A stretch of 64,000 bases of DNA from Paramecium sonneborni (lineage: Eukaryota; Ciliophora; Oligohymenophorea; Peniculida; Parameciidae), in contig CAJJDN010000013.1 of NCBI GenBank assembly GCA_905182985.1, positions 111,441 to 175,440 on the forward strand, read 5' to 3'. This document shows positions 12,347 through 23,749 of this stretch, piece after piece (the stretch's first letter is position 1; each line of letters starts with the position of its first letter). The notes under the pieces were generated by a model that saw only the letters and a program-made list of their open reading frames with translations, ran no database searches and had not been told where the DNA came from. The translations under genes were made by a program, and so were the position numbers.

Positions 12347-12986
12347 ATGCTTTAGCTAAAATTCAAGAAATAAAAACAAAAATAAAATAAGACTGAAAAC
12401 TTACTAACAATCTCATAAAATTTAGAAAAAGATCATAAAATTGAAAACTCAGACTTTAAAGATCCTACAGATTTTATGATAAATTTAGATATGCATTATT
12501 CAAATAAAGAACTATTTTAATCAAAAAATAATCAATTTAGAAGAACCAATTAACAAAAAACTTATGAAAATAAAACAAAAATAAAAAAAAAACCAATCAA
12601 AATGAACTTTTAAAAATTAGTAGAAAAAGATAGAATAATTTATGTTGATGATGATGAAGAAAAACATAAATTTGATAAAAATAAAAAGATAATAGACCTC
12701 AACAAAATGTCAAATATATAAAATTAAAAATTTTAATTATAATTAAAAATCATTTAATCAACAATTTTTAGATTGTTCAAATTAAGATGAAGGTTCTTCA
12801 GATTAAAAAAATAAATTCATATAGAATAAATCACTATTGTATGCTGAAATTGGAACATAAACTGATGAAACATGTGATATCAGTATATAAGATTTTCTAA
12901 ATTTAATGGCTTAAGAATAATAAATAGCGAATACTCTCAATTAACTTCATGAAAAAATATTAAAATTATTAAAGAGTCAAATATGA
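12347..12986 (+). CDS. charged hypothetical protein
   Basis: ATG at 12347, TGA at 12984-12986. Two long coding blocks are clear: an N-terminal one rich in Lys/Asn/Asp (EKDRIIYVDDDEEKHKF) and a C-terminal one (AEIGTQTDETCDISIQDF, then a helical LNQLHEKILKLLKSQI end). They are in different frames, and I could not find the GT...AG intron that joins them near 12720-12800. Function unknown. Its 3' end overlaps that of the minus-strand gene 12977-13340 by ten bases. Confidence 0.55.
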
Positions 12987-13340
12987 ATTATTTATTTCAT
13001 AATGCATTATAAGATTTTAATATTAATTATTTTCTGATGCAAATTTTCACTTGAGAAAAGTATTTTAAATAGAATTAGCCCATTCTTTTTCTCTTATTAT
13101 TTTTCAATAACCAAACTAATAGATTCATGAGAATTAAAATGGATTTTATGGTAATATTCAGTTTATTTATACAAGAAACTTATTATGTGATTTTTAAATA
13201 AATAATAATTTAATATACTTTTTCAGTTATTATTAATATTACTCTATAATTTTATTTTATTTTTATTCTTACTGTTATCGCTTTTTGAGAATTTTTTTCT
13301 TTGTAATACTCCTATTATTTTTATTTCTTGACTATTTCAT
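12977..13340 (-). CDS. small basic hypothetical protein
   Basis: About 112 residues. Start ATG at 13338-13340, one 25-nt intron in the first third (gtaatatt...aaaag), TGA at 12977-12979. The N-terminus is strongly basic (SITKKKILKKRQQ); the rest is mixed with hydrophobic helices (KKNGLILFKILFSS). No family recognised. The splice restores one continuous frame, and exon lengths sum to a multiple of three. It overlaps the convergent gene on the other strand at the stop codons. Confidence 0.55.
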
Positions 13341-13361
13341 ATATACTCCTTGTTCCTTATA

Positions 13362-14403
13362 TCCAATTGTTATCTACAATCTTGAAAATAAATTAAATTT
13401 ATCAAATTTTAACACTAAAATTAAAAACAATATTAATTAAAAAAATAGATAATTGATAATATTAGTATTTTATAAATATTTATAATCAATGAATATTGAG
13501 CTAAAGAATTTGAATTATTAAGAATATAATTGAATAATAAGAAGCAAAAAAAGAAAGTTAAAAGGATATAGAAATTAAATCTTTTATAATACTATTTTTT
13601 ATTATAATTTTCAGACAGGTGTGTATAGAAACTTATTATTAATTCTGTCATCCCTCTTGATATAATTTGCGTTGATTAATTCATCAATTTAAGCTAAAAT
13701 ATCATGTGAAGAAAAATCGTAATATCCTAATAATCCTCTTTAAACTCCACCATATATTTATGGATAAAGCATTTCTTTGTTTGTTTTCATCAATCTTACA
13801 ATACTTGATTAAATTTTAAGATCTCTTTCTTTTTTTAACACTATTTAATCTTCTGAGTTTTCTCCAATTCTTTTAGGTAATAAAGTTAATGGTCTATTAG
13901 GAACAATTTAAACTTTTAATTTAGATTACTCAGTTTGAAGAAAGAATTTTCCTTGATTCTCTACAATTATTCTAGAATCCAATAGATTCTCCATTTGTTA
14001 AGTTAACTCTTCTTCATAATTAATACCTGTGTCATTTAATAATTCAGGTTTTGTTCTTCCTCCATGTTACTTTAAGTAAATAATAATAAAGAGTTATAAA
14101 TTTGATACAATAATCTTTCCTACTTATTATGCTGATGGCCCAAATCTAAATTAAAAATTTATTTTATAATTACTTATAATTTATTGTCGACTATCCTATT
14201 TTATAATTCCAAACTAATGATTTTTTTTCAGTTTATTATTTTGTTTAATAAAATCTTTCCATTTAATTAATTGCTTATTCAATCATTAGAGGAGGTTTTA
14301 CTTAATCTCTTCTATTTTGATTACTAAATTCTTTTAAAGAATTTGTTCTTGTAAAAATAGTGAATTGTATATTTGTTCCTATCAATATTTTCTAATTATG
14401 CAA
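13362..14403. repeat. direct duplicate, copy 1 (assembly overlap)
   Basis: A 1042-base stretch repeated exactly at 14405-15446 with a single N at 14404. Same signature as the 5.5 kb and 21.5 kb duplicates. The copy carries only the 3' part of the cullin gene. Confidence 0.9.
13611..14403 (-). pseudogene. truncated 3' copy of cullin gene (assembly artefact)
   Basis: Same sequence as the C-terminal part of the cullin gene 14654-16671, offset by 1043. It is cut at its 5' side by the N at 14404. It has no start of its own and probably does not exist as a separate locus. Confidence 0.85.
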
Positions 14404-14404
14404 N

Positions 14405-15446
14405 TCCAATTGTTATCTACAATCTTGAAAATAAATTAAATTTATCAAATTTTAACACTAAAATTAAAAACAATATTAATTAAAAAAATAGATAATTGAT
14501 AATATTAGTATTTTATAAATATTTATAATCAATGAATATTGAGCTAAAGAATTTGAATTATTAAGAATATAATTGAATAATAAGAAGCAAAAAAAGAAAG
14601 TTAAAAGGATATAGAAATTAAATCTTTTATAATACTATTTTTTATTATAATTTTCAGACAGGTGTGTATAGAAACTTATTATTAATTCTGTCATCCCTCT
14701 TGATATAATTTGCGTTGATTAATTCATCAATTTAAGCTAAAATATCATGTGAAGAAAAATCGTAATATCCTAATAATCCTCTTTAAACTCCACCATATAT
14801 TTATGGATAAAGCATTTCTTTGTTTGTTTTCATCAATCTTACAATACTTGATTAAATTTTAAGATCTCTTTCTTTTTTTAACACTATTTAATCTTCTGAG
14901 TTTTCTCCAATTCTTTTAGGTAATAAAGTTAATGGTCTATTAGGAACAATTTAAACTTTTAATTTAGATTACTCAGTTTGAAGAAAGAATTTTCCTTGAT
15001 TCTCTACAATTATTCTAGAATCCAATAGATTCTCCATTTGTTAAGTTAACTCTTCTTCATAATTAATACCTGTGTCATTTAATAATTCAGGTTTTGTTCT
15101 TCCTCCATGTTACTTTAAGTAAATAATAATAAAGAGTTATAAATTTGATACAATAATCTTTCCTACTTATTATGCTGATGGCCCAAATCTAAATTAAAAA
15201 TTTATTTTATAATTACTTATAATTTATTGTCGACTATCCTATTTTATAATTCCAAACTAATGATTTTTTTTCAGTTTATTATTTTGTTTAATAAAATCTT
15301 TCCATTTAATTAATTGCTTATTCAATCATTAGAGGAGGTTTTACTTAATCTCTTCTATTTTGATTACTAAATTCTTTTAAAGAATTTGTTCTTGTAAAAA
15401 TAGTGAATTGTATATTTGTTCCTATCAATATTTTCTAATTATGCAA
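14405..15446. repeat. direct duplicate, copy 2 (assembly overlap)
   Basis: Second copy of 13362-14403. It continues directly into the unique upstream part of the cullin gene, so this copy belongs to the intact gene. Confidence 0.9.
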
Positions 15447-16671
15447 ATTAGTTTATATTTCATTATCTAAATTTCTATAATATTTAAAATCTTTCCAAAC
15501 TGTTAATAAATCTGATGGTAAATGTTCAGGATGTTCTCTTCTTAAAGATTTTAAAAATTCTTCCTCATATCCTTAATTCTTTATTTCTCCTCTAAAAATT
15601 CTACTCTTAAGATTATCAGTAATTTTTAAAAATAATCTGCCTCTACTATTTATTAATTGAATAAAGGATAAAATGTTTTTATTAAATTTTTCAAATTTTA
15701 ATCTATCATCTTCATTACTTGTTTCTTTTAATTTATCTTTAAGAGATAAATGAATATAAATTGACAATTTATCCATAAATCTATCAGCCTAATTTAATTT
15801 TTCTTTAAATGCTAATTCCATATTATTTCTAAAACGATGTGAACCTTCAAAACAAATTTAAACTAATCTAATACAATATTCATAAAAATTTTATAGATTT
15901 TCAATTTAAGTTAAATGTATTTATAAATTTCTATTTGCCAATTATTATTAAGTTAATCTTGGTTGTTAAGGATTTTATTATTATACTTAATTATTTTCTT
16001 CAGATTCTGTAAGTATTTATTATATTTAATTTTTCACAAAGCTTTAAAATTCGAATAATAATTTTTCAATATAATTTGATGCATTTTTATATAGTTAATA
16101 AATTTTTGAGATTGGTGATAAATTATCACTATTTTTTAATGAAACCATTTATTGATACATTCCATCTTGAGGGTTTGATACAATTTAATCAACTTTTTAT
16201 TCAAGTAATTCATTTATAAATGTTTTAGTAATTTCATTTTATTTTGTAAACTTTGAATAAAATTATTCTTTTAATGTGTCTTCAATTTCTATTTAACTTG
16301 TAGCTTTTTAAACATATTCAGTGCTTGAACCAGTTTGAATCCATTCTTGAGATAATTCTGAATAAAATTTTTTAGTTCCTTCTTAAACTGAATCAAATAA
16401 AAGCGAATCATAAGTGGATTCAGGATATTTAAGATTAGCCATTCTTTATATTCTTTATCTAACACTTATTAATACTTCTTTATCATTACTTGTTATTTCT
16501 AATCTTGAAATTTAAGCTAAACTATTTAAATCTAATATCTTTAAATAATAATAAAAATTTATACTTTAGCAAAGATTGTTAATTATTATTTCTAATTTTA
16601 ATTATTTGTTTTTCTTATTTAATTTAATACATCAATAAATGATTATTTAAATCTTTATTTAATAATGTCAT
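14654..16671 (-). CDS. cullin
   Basis: Minus-strand gene, start MTLLNKDLNNHLL at 16671, TGA at 14654-14656. An intron of about 26 nt follows the first about 35 codons; others occur in the cullin-homology part. The N-terminal two thirds are helical, matching cullin repeats. A cullin-homology region follows (HPEHLPSDLLTVWKDF; later FRFGPSAQQVGKI). The C-terminal winged helix contains the neddylation-site signature IVRLMK followed by ...IDELINANYIKRDD, ending FLYTPV. Cullins scaffold RING E3 ubiquitin ligases; the C-terminus binds RBX1 and is activated by NEDD8 on the Lys of IVRxMK. Which subtype (CUL1, 3 or 4-like) is not decidable by eye. Its 3' part is duplicated by assembly at 13611-14403. 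Confidence 0.85.
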
Positions 16672-16693
16672 GAGACAATACAAGTTTATCAAA

Positions 16694-17179
16694 ATGATAA
16701 AGACCTAATTCCACAATGAAAAGCTCAGTAGTACCAATTAATTATTCATAATTATGAAAAAAGATGGTAAAATACCTTAACAAACTTTTTAATAAAACCC
16801 ATTCATGTATGAAGGATTCTATAAAATTTTAAGAATTCAATAATGCTGGAATCGTTAACTTCTATAAATAGGAAAATAGCCAATTCTCAAATATGATTTT
16901 TAATTAAATGACTGTGTCCTATTTAAATTCAAAGGTCCAACTTAAATTGATAATAAACTAAATGATACTTATATAAAGTCATATATTTAGATCTTGATGT
17001 TGATGTTGAGACAACTTCAAGTGAACGCAATTATTTACAAACCTCGTTTGTGTATTGCTCTAGAATCTCTTTATTGTTATTTAAAATGTTTTACTAATTC
17101 ATATTTATTTTATTAAATTTCTATTAATTTTTTTCCCCACTTAAATACACAATATTTATATCCTTTATAGTAATTATGA
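16694..17179 (+). CDS. hypothetical protein, 161 residues
   Basis: Open from ATG 16694 (MIKTQFHNEKLSSTNQ) to TGA 17177-17179 without an intron. The first about 95 residues have globular composition, with a motif-like LNDCVLFKFKGPTQ. The last about 60 residues are more hydrophobic and a second frame (ETTSSERNYLQTSF) is also open there, so an intron near 16985 could give a different C-terminus. No family recognised. Its start is only 22 bases from the divergent cullin start. Confidence 0.5.
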
Positions 17180-17227
17180 GACAGATTTATATTAAGTATA
17201 TTTTATATAATAATAAAGAATAAATAA

Positions 17228-19129
17228 ATGCTCGGCTTTCGATAATTATCATCTAAATACACTCATTCAGTCAAAAAACTCATTATCAACAGCTTCAATC
17301 TATTTGGAGTTTAACCAAAATTAACTATCACTAAATCTAAATCAGTAAACACATTTTTGGGATCAATATTTACAATTTTATTATTGGTCACAATAATTAC
17401 ATTACTTTTATATGATTTAAATGAATTCACATTAAGAGAATAACCAAAAGTTATTACATCTGAAAATGAACTAGATATAAATAGAGTATCCTCAATTTAA
17501 TATCTTATTAAGGAATACCCTCTCGATTAATCTAATTTTACATTAGCCTTGGCTATCTATAACAAAGATTTTATGCCTATAGAGCAAATGGAGAGATATT
17601 TTACATTATCTATTTAATTCTGTAAAAAAACAAAAAATACTAATCAAAATATTACTTAAAAAAAGTAAACATTTATTAAAGATTAGATAGTTGTACTAAT
17701 ATTGAAACAGTCCCATGTCAATAAAATCATTTTTAGGATACAGACTTTTAAAAATACTTTATTGGAACTAATCTTAGTAATCACATGTGTATAAAGAATA
17801 ATTAGTTTAATATTCATAAACCAGTAAATTTTAAATTCTATACATTTATAGAGTTTTTAAGGATTAAAATAATCAGATACTTACCATTATTTTACAATTA
17901 AATTATCTATTTGTAGAAATAATACAGAACATCAAGATTGTTTTTCGGAAGAGAATATTAAAATTTAACTCTTTCAAACTTATTACACTTACTATCTTAC
18001 TGATAATTTAATTCAATTAGATAATTCATAAAATTTAACCTAATCAATATTAAGAACACAAAATCTATAAATTTTTAAGAATTATTAAAGATAAATTAAA
18101 TAATAATATATGGTATTTGAGAATGTAGTAGATAAAGCATTTATTTATACATAAAAAGAATATCATTATTATTTATAATTATAAGAGCAGAAGGAATTAC
18201 TCATTTTTGATCCTTCTGATATCTTAATACATTAGGAAATAGATCTCAATTTTAAATAAACAAAACTTGTTATCTCTTATTTGAAAGTCTCAACATTCTT
18301 GAGTAAATTTGGAGGTTATATCTTTATTATTTATATCTTCTTTAATATTTTATTATTGCCAATCAATAGATTATTTTATCTGATTGAATTAACTAATAAA
18401 GTCTTTCGTTTGAAAGTACTTCAGAATGATTTTAATATCTGTTAACAAGAAAATGATTAAATAATATAAAAATCAGCCTATTTTTAAAATATAGAAAGTC
18501 CTAATTCTTATTGTTTGGCAAATATCAACGAAACTCACTTACTTGAAAATTCTAGAATTTTTACTTACTTATTAAATCTAAAAAATAGTATAAATCTAAC
18601 TTGGGGTTAAATATTAACAATTTTACTTGGATGTAGTAAAGATAAAAAAAATTAATTGAAATAAGCAGAAATAAGATTAAATAAGCAAACTGATGTAACA
18701 TTTTTAATTAAGAAATTAATGGAATTTGAAAAGTTAAAATATCTTCTCCTTAATGATGATCAATTAAATTTATTTAATAGTGCTTAAAAACCTATATTAT
18801 TTTTTGATGAGAAGAATTATAATAATTAAAAGTAATATTTTGATGAAGATTCGAAAATCACAAAAATTTAAAAGGGTTTTAAGTCCTATATTAGCATTTA
18901 ATAAAAATAATCAAAAGGAGCCACAGATTTAAAACTTTTATCATTATTAGATAGTGATATAATAAATCTTTATGAATAATTATATCGAGATCTAACTTTT
19001 AAATCATTTTTTTAAAATATAGATTTAAAAGAGTCAAAAACATTTAAACCGAAAAAAAATTCAAGAGAAGCATCCCCAGATCAGTAAATACATAAACATG
19101 TAAAATTATAGACCAATGCTGATTAGTGA
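17228..19129 (+). CDS. two-pass membrane protein (ciliate family, unknown)
   Basis: Starts MLGFRQLSSKYTHSVKK at 17228, TGA 19127-19129. A first hydrophobic segment (SIFTILLLVTIITLLLY) lies at about residues 48-64. A long Asn/Gln/Ile-rich region follows, then a second segment (GGYIFIIYIFFNILLLP) around 18310-18360, then a hydrophilic Lys-rich tail of about 250 residues. A large soluble loop between two membrane anchors and a cytosolic tail recalls many anonymous ciliate membrane proteins. At least one small intron is needed near 17850. Function unknown. Confidence 0.7.
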
Positions 19130-19179
19130 ATATAATTATAAACATGGTATTATAAATAGTAATAACTAATTAAAATATC

Positions 19180-19299
19180 GTTGTCGGCCATACTAAGCCT
19201 AAAGCACCGGATCCCATTCGAACTCCGAAGTTAAGCGGCTTAAGGCGAGGTTAGTACTAAGGTGGGGGACCGCTTGGGAAGTCCTCGTGTTGACAACCC
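19180..19299 (+). rRNA. 5S ribosomal RNA
   Basis: About 120 bases with far higher GC than the surroundings, matching eukaryotic (ciliate-type) 5S rRNA throughout. The ends pair as helix I (gttgtcggcc... with ...gttgacaacc). The internal promoter elements are present: A-box region aagttaagcggc and C-box region gggaccgcttgggaag. The loop ccggatcccattcgaactcc is also highly conserved. Transcribed by RNA polymerase III. It sits as a single copy between protein genes, 50 bases after a TGA stop. Confidence 0.97.
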
Positions 19300-19306
19300 T
19301 TTTTTT
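19300..19306 (+). terminator. pol III T-run terminator
   Basis: Seven consecutive T directly after the 3' end of the 5S rRNA gene, the standard RNA polymerase III stop signal. Confidence 0.85.
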
Positions 19307-19408
19307 ATATTATTAATTAATTAAATAAAATTAATAAAAATTATTATATTATAATATATATAATTTTAAATAAAAAAGTTAACAAAATAATAAATGATTA
19401 TTTTAATA

Positions 19409-20106
19409 TCATAAATGTGTATTTTTCACAAATCTATTTCCTTCACTTTTAGTTTTAACTGTTTTACTACCAGGTTTTTAATATTTAGTATTATAATCAA
19501 TTGTTCCTTTTTTTTATTCATTGATATTCTACAAACAATATTAGAAATTTAATACATTATTTATTTCCTATTATTAAATTTATTATTTTTATTTCCAATA
19601 ATTAGGATCTGCTTCTTGTGGATTAACAGGTGTACCATCTAAATTTTTTAATTAAGGTAATTCTTTTATGAGTTTTATTCGATATCTATTGATGACAATA
19701 TATAAATACTGAATATATTCTTCTTCTCCCTATGTAAACATAGGACATATAGGATTTTTAATTAAACTGAGATGTGTTAACTTAGGAAACTTTTCTTTAC
19801 ATTATTGGATAAACCTTTGATTATATATTTAATTACATATCAAAATTATTGAAATTGTTTTTATTTGCACTAAGTGTGATTAAATTAGGTAAAATAGGAA
19901 AATCATCTAATCTGAAAAAATAATTATTATCTATGATTAAGGTTTCTAAATTAGGAATAAACATAATAAATTCTTTTCCAGATTTTAAGAGATTACTCTA
20001 AAGTTATAAAAAGTCTTACCGAAACATCTAAATGCTTTACATTTGGTTAAGGATCTTAAGCTTATTCTGATAAGTCTTTAAGTTTCATTCCAGCCAAGAT
20101 TAACAT
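19409..20106 (-). CDS. leucine-rich-repeat protein
   Basis: 208 residues from four exons (introns 22, 22 and 27 nt; lengths check in frame), start MLILAGMKLKDLSEQ at 20106, TGA 19409-19411. LRR units include VKHLDVSSNLL, LETLIIDNN and LITLSANKNN, then an LRR-cap-like segment (LTHLSLIKNPICPMF ... YRIKLIKELPQLKNLDG). This is the layout of small U2A'/LRMDA-like LRR proteins. The tail is Lys/Gln-rich. LRRs are protein-binding surfaces; partner unknown. In ciliates similar proteins are often axonemal (inference). Confidence 0.87.
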
Positions 20107-20150
20107 GTTATGTAATAATAATTATTTATATAAATATATAAATAAAAGTT

Positions 20151-21624
20151 TCAGTCTTTTTTAGCAAGAAAATTTGTTTGCGTAATTTGAAGACTGTTTA
20201 ATTAACTTGTTGAAGGACTAAGTTTAGCTCTTTTACTTAATTTGATAGAGTCATTTTAAAAGAATTTATCATCTTATGCCCAATTGCTTATTTTATCATC
20301 AGAAATCAATATCATAGGTTCATTAGTTAACTTTTAATGTGTAAATTGAAAGGGTTCTAAATGAAAATAAAATTTTCTAATAGATAAATAGATCATAGCT
20401 AAAATGGAGAAACAAAGATAAAAATTTTCCATTATCATAGCAGGCAAAAAAGATGTGAATGTTTAGGTTACAGTAACTAATATTTGTAATAAATGAACAA
20501 GGATTAATAATAGATAATAAATGACTTTAAGAAATTTTCTATTAATTTTGGAATGATTTACTTCAAAGTTTTCCATGTTCTTTTTTTCATTTAAATTTTA
20601 AGGCAAGAATGCATTAAAATAATAATGGATAAAACTGAAATCATTCCCCAATCAAAATAGTTTAAAATCTATAGACTCTCTTAAAGTGTTATAAATTTAT
20701 TCCTTGGTTAACAGAGTACAAAGTCAAAAACATATAAAGGCATTGATAATACAACAAAAATTGAGCTAAAAATTACTAAATTAAATAAAGGGATTTTAGA
20801 TTTAGTAGGTAATGTATTTGTAAACTCTTAATAATTTAAACTTAATAATCCAATTTTTCCTAAGATATAGAATAATTGATTAGCATAAATAAATATATTT
20901 TCTATGCCTTCAAGTTTACATACACTTTAAGAATATCTTATTATTTCAATAGTTTAAAGTATAATATTACTAAATATTATGATAGTAAAGTAAGTAAACA
21001 ATAATTTCCAACTACAATCTATTCTTTAATCTCGAAAATAATATTTGAAATTCATATTTTATTAATATTTAATTTCATGAAGAGGTAAAGAGGATTAAGT
21101 TAATTAGTTAGATGTTTTTTGTTTTTTTTTCTTTTTCTTTTTAAATTTCTTTTTTTGCTATTTTTACTTATCAATTTAAATAGGTTCTGTTTATTTGTTT
21201 TCTTCTTGGATTTAAAAGAGAAACTACTTAGCTGAATTGATTCTTACATCTTTATTAGATTTTTTGGATTTATGATGATCTACATCAATTTAAGGAGAAC
21301 AACTATTATTAATGGATTGGTCTGATAATTCATTGATTGTAGAAAGCTATCTTTTCAATGTGATTGGTATTCTATTAGATAATGATCTTGAAGTAAGTAC
21401 TTTTTGATTCTTTCCAATCTTTCCATCTCCTTCTTCTTTAATTAATATTTGTCAAACTATTAGATCTCTTATTATTCTTATTGTTTTTGTACTTATATTA
21501 CAATTAATTCATTTGGACTCTACTTAATCAATTTCTTTACTTTATTTTCTCTATCTTCTTCTTATTACTCATTTTGATCTATGTCGACTATTGGGTCTTT
21601 TGAATTGATTTCAGTAGTAATCAT
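20151..21624 (-). CDS. multi-pass membrane protein with basic N-terminal domain
   Basis: About 473 residues, introns of 29 nt (near 21385) and 23 nt (near 20545); exon sum is in frame. Residues 1-75 are a charged coil (QEEDRENKVKKLIKQ). A poly-Lys stretch follows around residue 150-170. About six hydrophobic segments come next, e.g. LLFTYFTIIIFSNIILQ, VIFSSIFVVLSMPLYVF, IYYLLLILVHLLQILVTV and FYLCFSILAMIYL. The tail is hydrophilic and Ser-rich. No family is secure; the pattern could be a channel, transporter or organelle-shaping protein. Start CAT 21622-21624 lies 19 bases from the start of the divergent gene at 21644. The N-terminal about 34 codons are repeated in 22637-22738 by the assembly overlap. 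Confidence 0.75.
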
Positions 21625-21643
21625 ATAATATATTATTTAATTT
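21625..21643. promoter_or_regulatory. 19-base divergent intergenic spacer
   Basis: Only 19 bases, all A/T, separate the start codons of two divergent genes. Any promoter elements and both 5' untranslated regions must overlap here or reach into the coding sequences. Inferred from position; no motif assigned. Confidence 0.5.
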
Positions 21644-22635
21644 ATGAAGTACTCAATACAAAGCAAATACATACTATACAAAGATCAACTAATAAGTGGA
21701 TATGTGTGCATTGAGGATGAATTCATCAAACATATATTACATGAGCCAAATGAATTATTAATTCAATATCCTATAAAGTATGTCTACGAAAATCAAGTGC
21801 TAATGGCTGCAGCTATAGATACTAATGTATCTTTAACTATGTGGAATCATATTGAAGAATTTACTAAGTAAGATGTTTACACTAAAAGATTGGCAATTGT
21901 AGGAGGTACATCATTGATTGTGAATAAACCTTACTAACTGAATTTAGATATGGATTCAAATGAAACATATTAGATGTAAATCGAATAACTGCAATCCAAA
22001 TCATAAACTGATTTTATTTAAATGGCCAAAATTAAACAAAAAGAGGATGTACACACTCAAGTCCTATATTTCCATAGATCGATTAACTAGTGAAGCAAGG
22101 TGCATTTTGTTTTGATTGTCATCTTTTGCCATCCTATGCAGGAACATATTTTAAAGATCTATAGTAATTACAATAAGTTTTGTTACTATTGCCATCTTAA
22201 ACATGTCTATTTATACACACTTAAACTACTGTAGACAAAGATCTAGGTATTACATCACCATTCAGAAGTAAACCATTTGCTGAAAGATTAAATATAACTT
22301 AATTAGATTTAGTTGACGCTGATGGAGTATCAGGATCATGTATTAGTGATGATGAAAATATACAAAATGATGATCCAAAATATTTGTAATAAATGGATTA
22401 CCTTGATGAGAGTAATTCTCCAATAAAAGAAATAGGTATGTTTCTAAAGTAATGACTAGTTAAAAAATATAAGAATTCCGATGAAAAGAGAATTTCAGAA
22501 TTTGATGATTAATATGATACTCCCTAGTCTCCAAAACTGTAATCTAATATATATAAAATAAAATCTAAATAGATTACTGAGCAATCATAAATATCTTTAA
22601 TAAGTAGAGCTGAACTTATAACCTATAAAGAGGCT
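21644..22635 (+). pseudogene. truncated 5' copy of amidohydrolase-like gene (assembly artefact)
   Basis: Identical to the first 992 bases of the gene at 22758. It stops at the N at 22636. It is explained by the unmerged overlap and should not be counted as a second gene. Confidence 0.85.
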
Positions 22636-22636
22636 N

Positions 22637-23749
22637 CTTAATCAATTTCTTTACTTTATTTTCTCTATCTTCTTCTTATTACTCATTTTGATCTATGTCG
22701 ACTATTGGGTCTTTTGAATTGATTTCAGTAGTAATCATATAATATATTATTTAATTTATGAAGTACTCAATACAAAGCAAATACATACTATACAAAGATC
22801 AACTAATAAGTGGATATGTGTGCATTGAGGATGAATTCATCAAACATATATTACATGAGCCAAATGAATTATTAATTCAATATCCTATAAAGTATGTCTA
22901 CGAAAATCAAGTGCTAATGGCTGCAGCTATAGATACTAATGTATCTTTAACTATGTGGAATCATATTGAAGAATTTACTAAGTAAGATGTTTACACTAAA
23001 AGATTGGCAATTGTAGGAGGTACATCATTGATTGTGAATAAACCTTACTAACTGAATTTAGATATGGATTCAAATGAAACATATTAGATGTAAATCGAAT
23101 AACTGCAATCCAAATCATAAACTGATTTTATTTAAATGGCCAAAATTAAACAAAAAGAGGATGTACACACTCAAGTCCTATATTTCCATAGATCGATTAA
23201 CTAGTGAAGCAAGGTGCATTTTGTTTTGATTGTCATCTTTTGCCATCCTATGCAGGAACATATTTTAAAGATCTATAGTAATTACAATAAGTTTTGTTAC
23301 TATTGCCATCTTAAACATGTCTATTTATACACACTTAAACTACTGTAGACAAAGATCTAGGTATTACATCACCATTCAGAAGTAAACCATTTGCTGAAAG
23401 ATTAAATATAACTTAATTAGATTTAGTTGACGCTGATGGAGTATCAGGATCATGTATTAGTGATGATGAAAATATACAAAATGATGATCCAAAATATTTG
23501 TAATAAATGGATTACCTTGATGAGAGTAATTCTCCAATAAAAGAAATAGGTATGTTTCTAAAGTAATGACTAGTTAAAAAATATAAGAATTCCGATGAAA
23601 AGAGAATTTCAGAATTTGATGATTAATATGATACTCCCTAGTCTCCAAAACTGTAATCTAATATATATAAAATAAAATCTAAATAGATTACTGAGCAATC
23701 ATAAATATCTTTAATAAGTAGAGCTGAACTTATAACCTATAAAGAGGCT
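22637..23749. repeat. direct duplicate, copy 2 (assembly overlap)
   Basis: Second copy of 21523-22635, running on into the rest of the amidohydrolase-like gene. Confidence 0.92.

Larger units (their letters stand above)
21523..22635. repeat. direct duplicate, copy 1 (assembly overlap)
   Basis: A 1113-base stretch identical to 22637-23749 with a single N at 22636. It contains the 5' end of the membrane-protein gene, the 19-base divergent spacer and the 5' part of the amidohydrolase-like gene. Copy 1 is contiguous with the left-hand gene, copy 2 with the right-hand gene. Confidence 0.92.

Noticed and set aside
20151..21624. PEX11-like peroxisomal membrane protein
   Set aside because: A short stretch (FYILGKIGLLSLNY) resembles PEX11, but the length, poly-Lys domain and number of hydrophobic segments do not fit.
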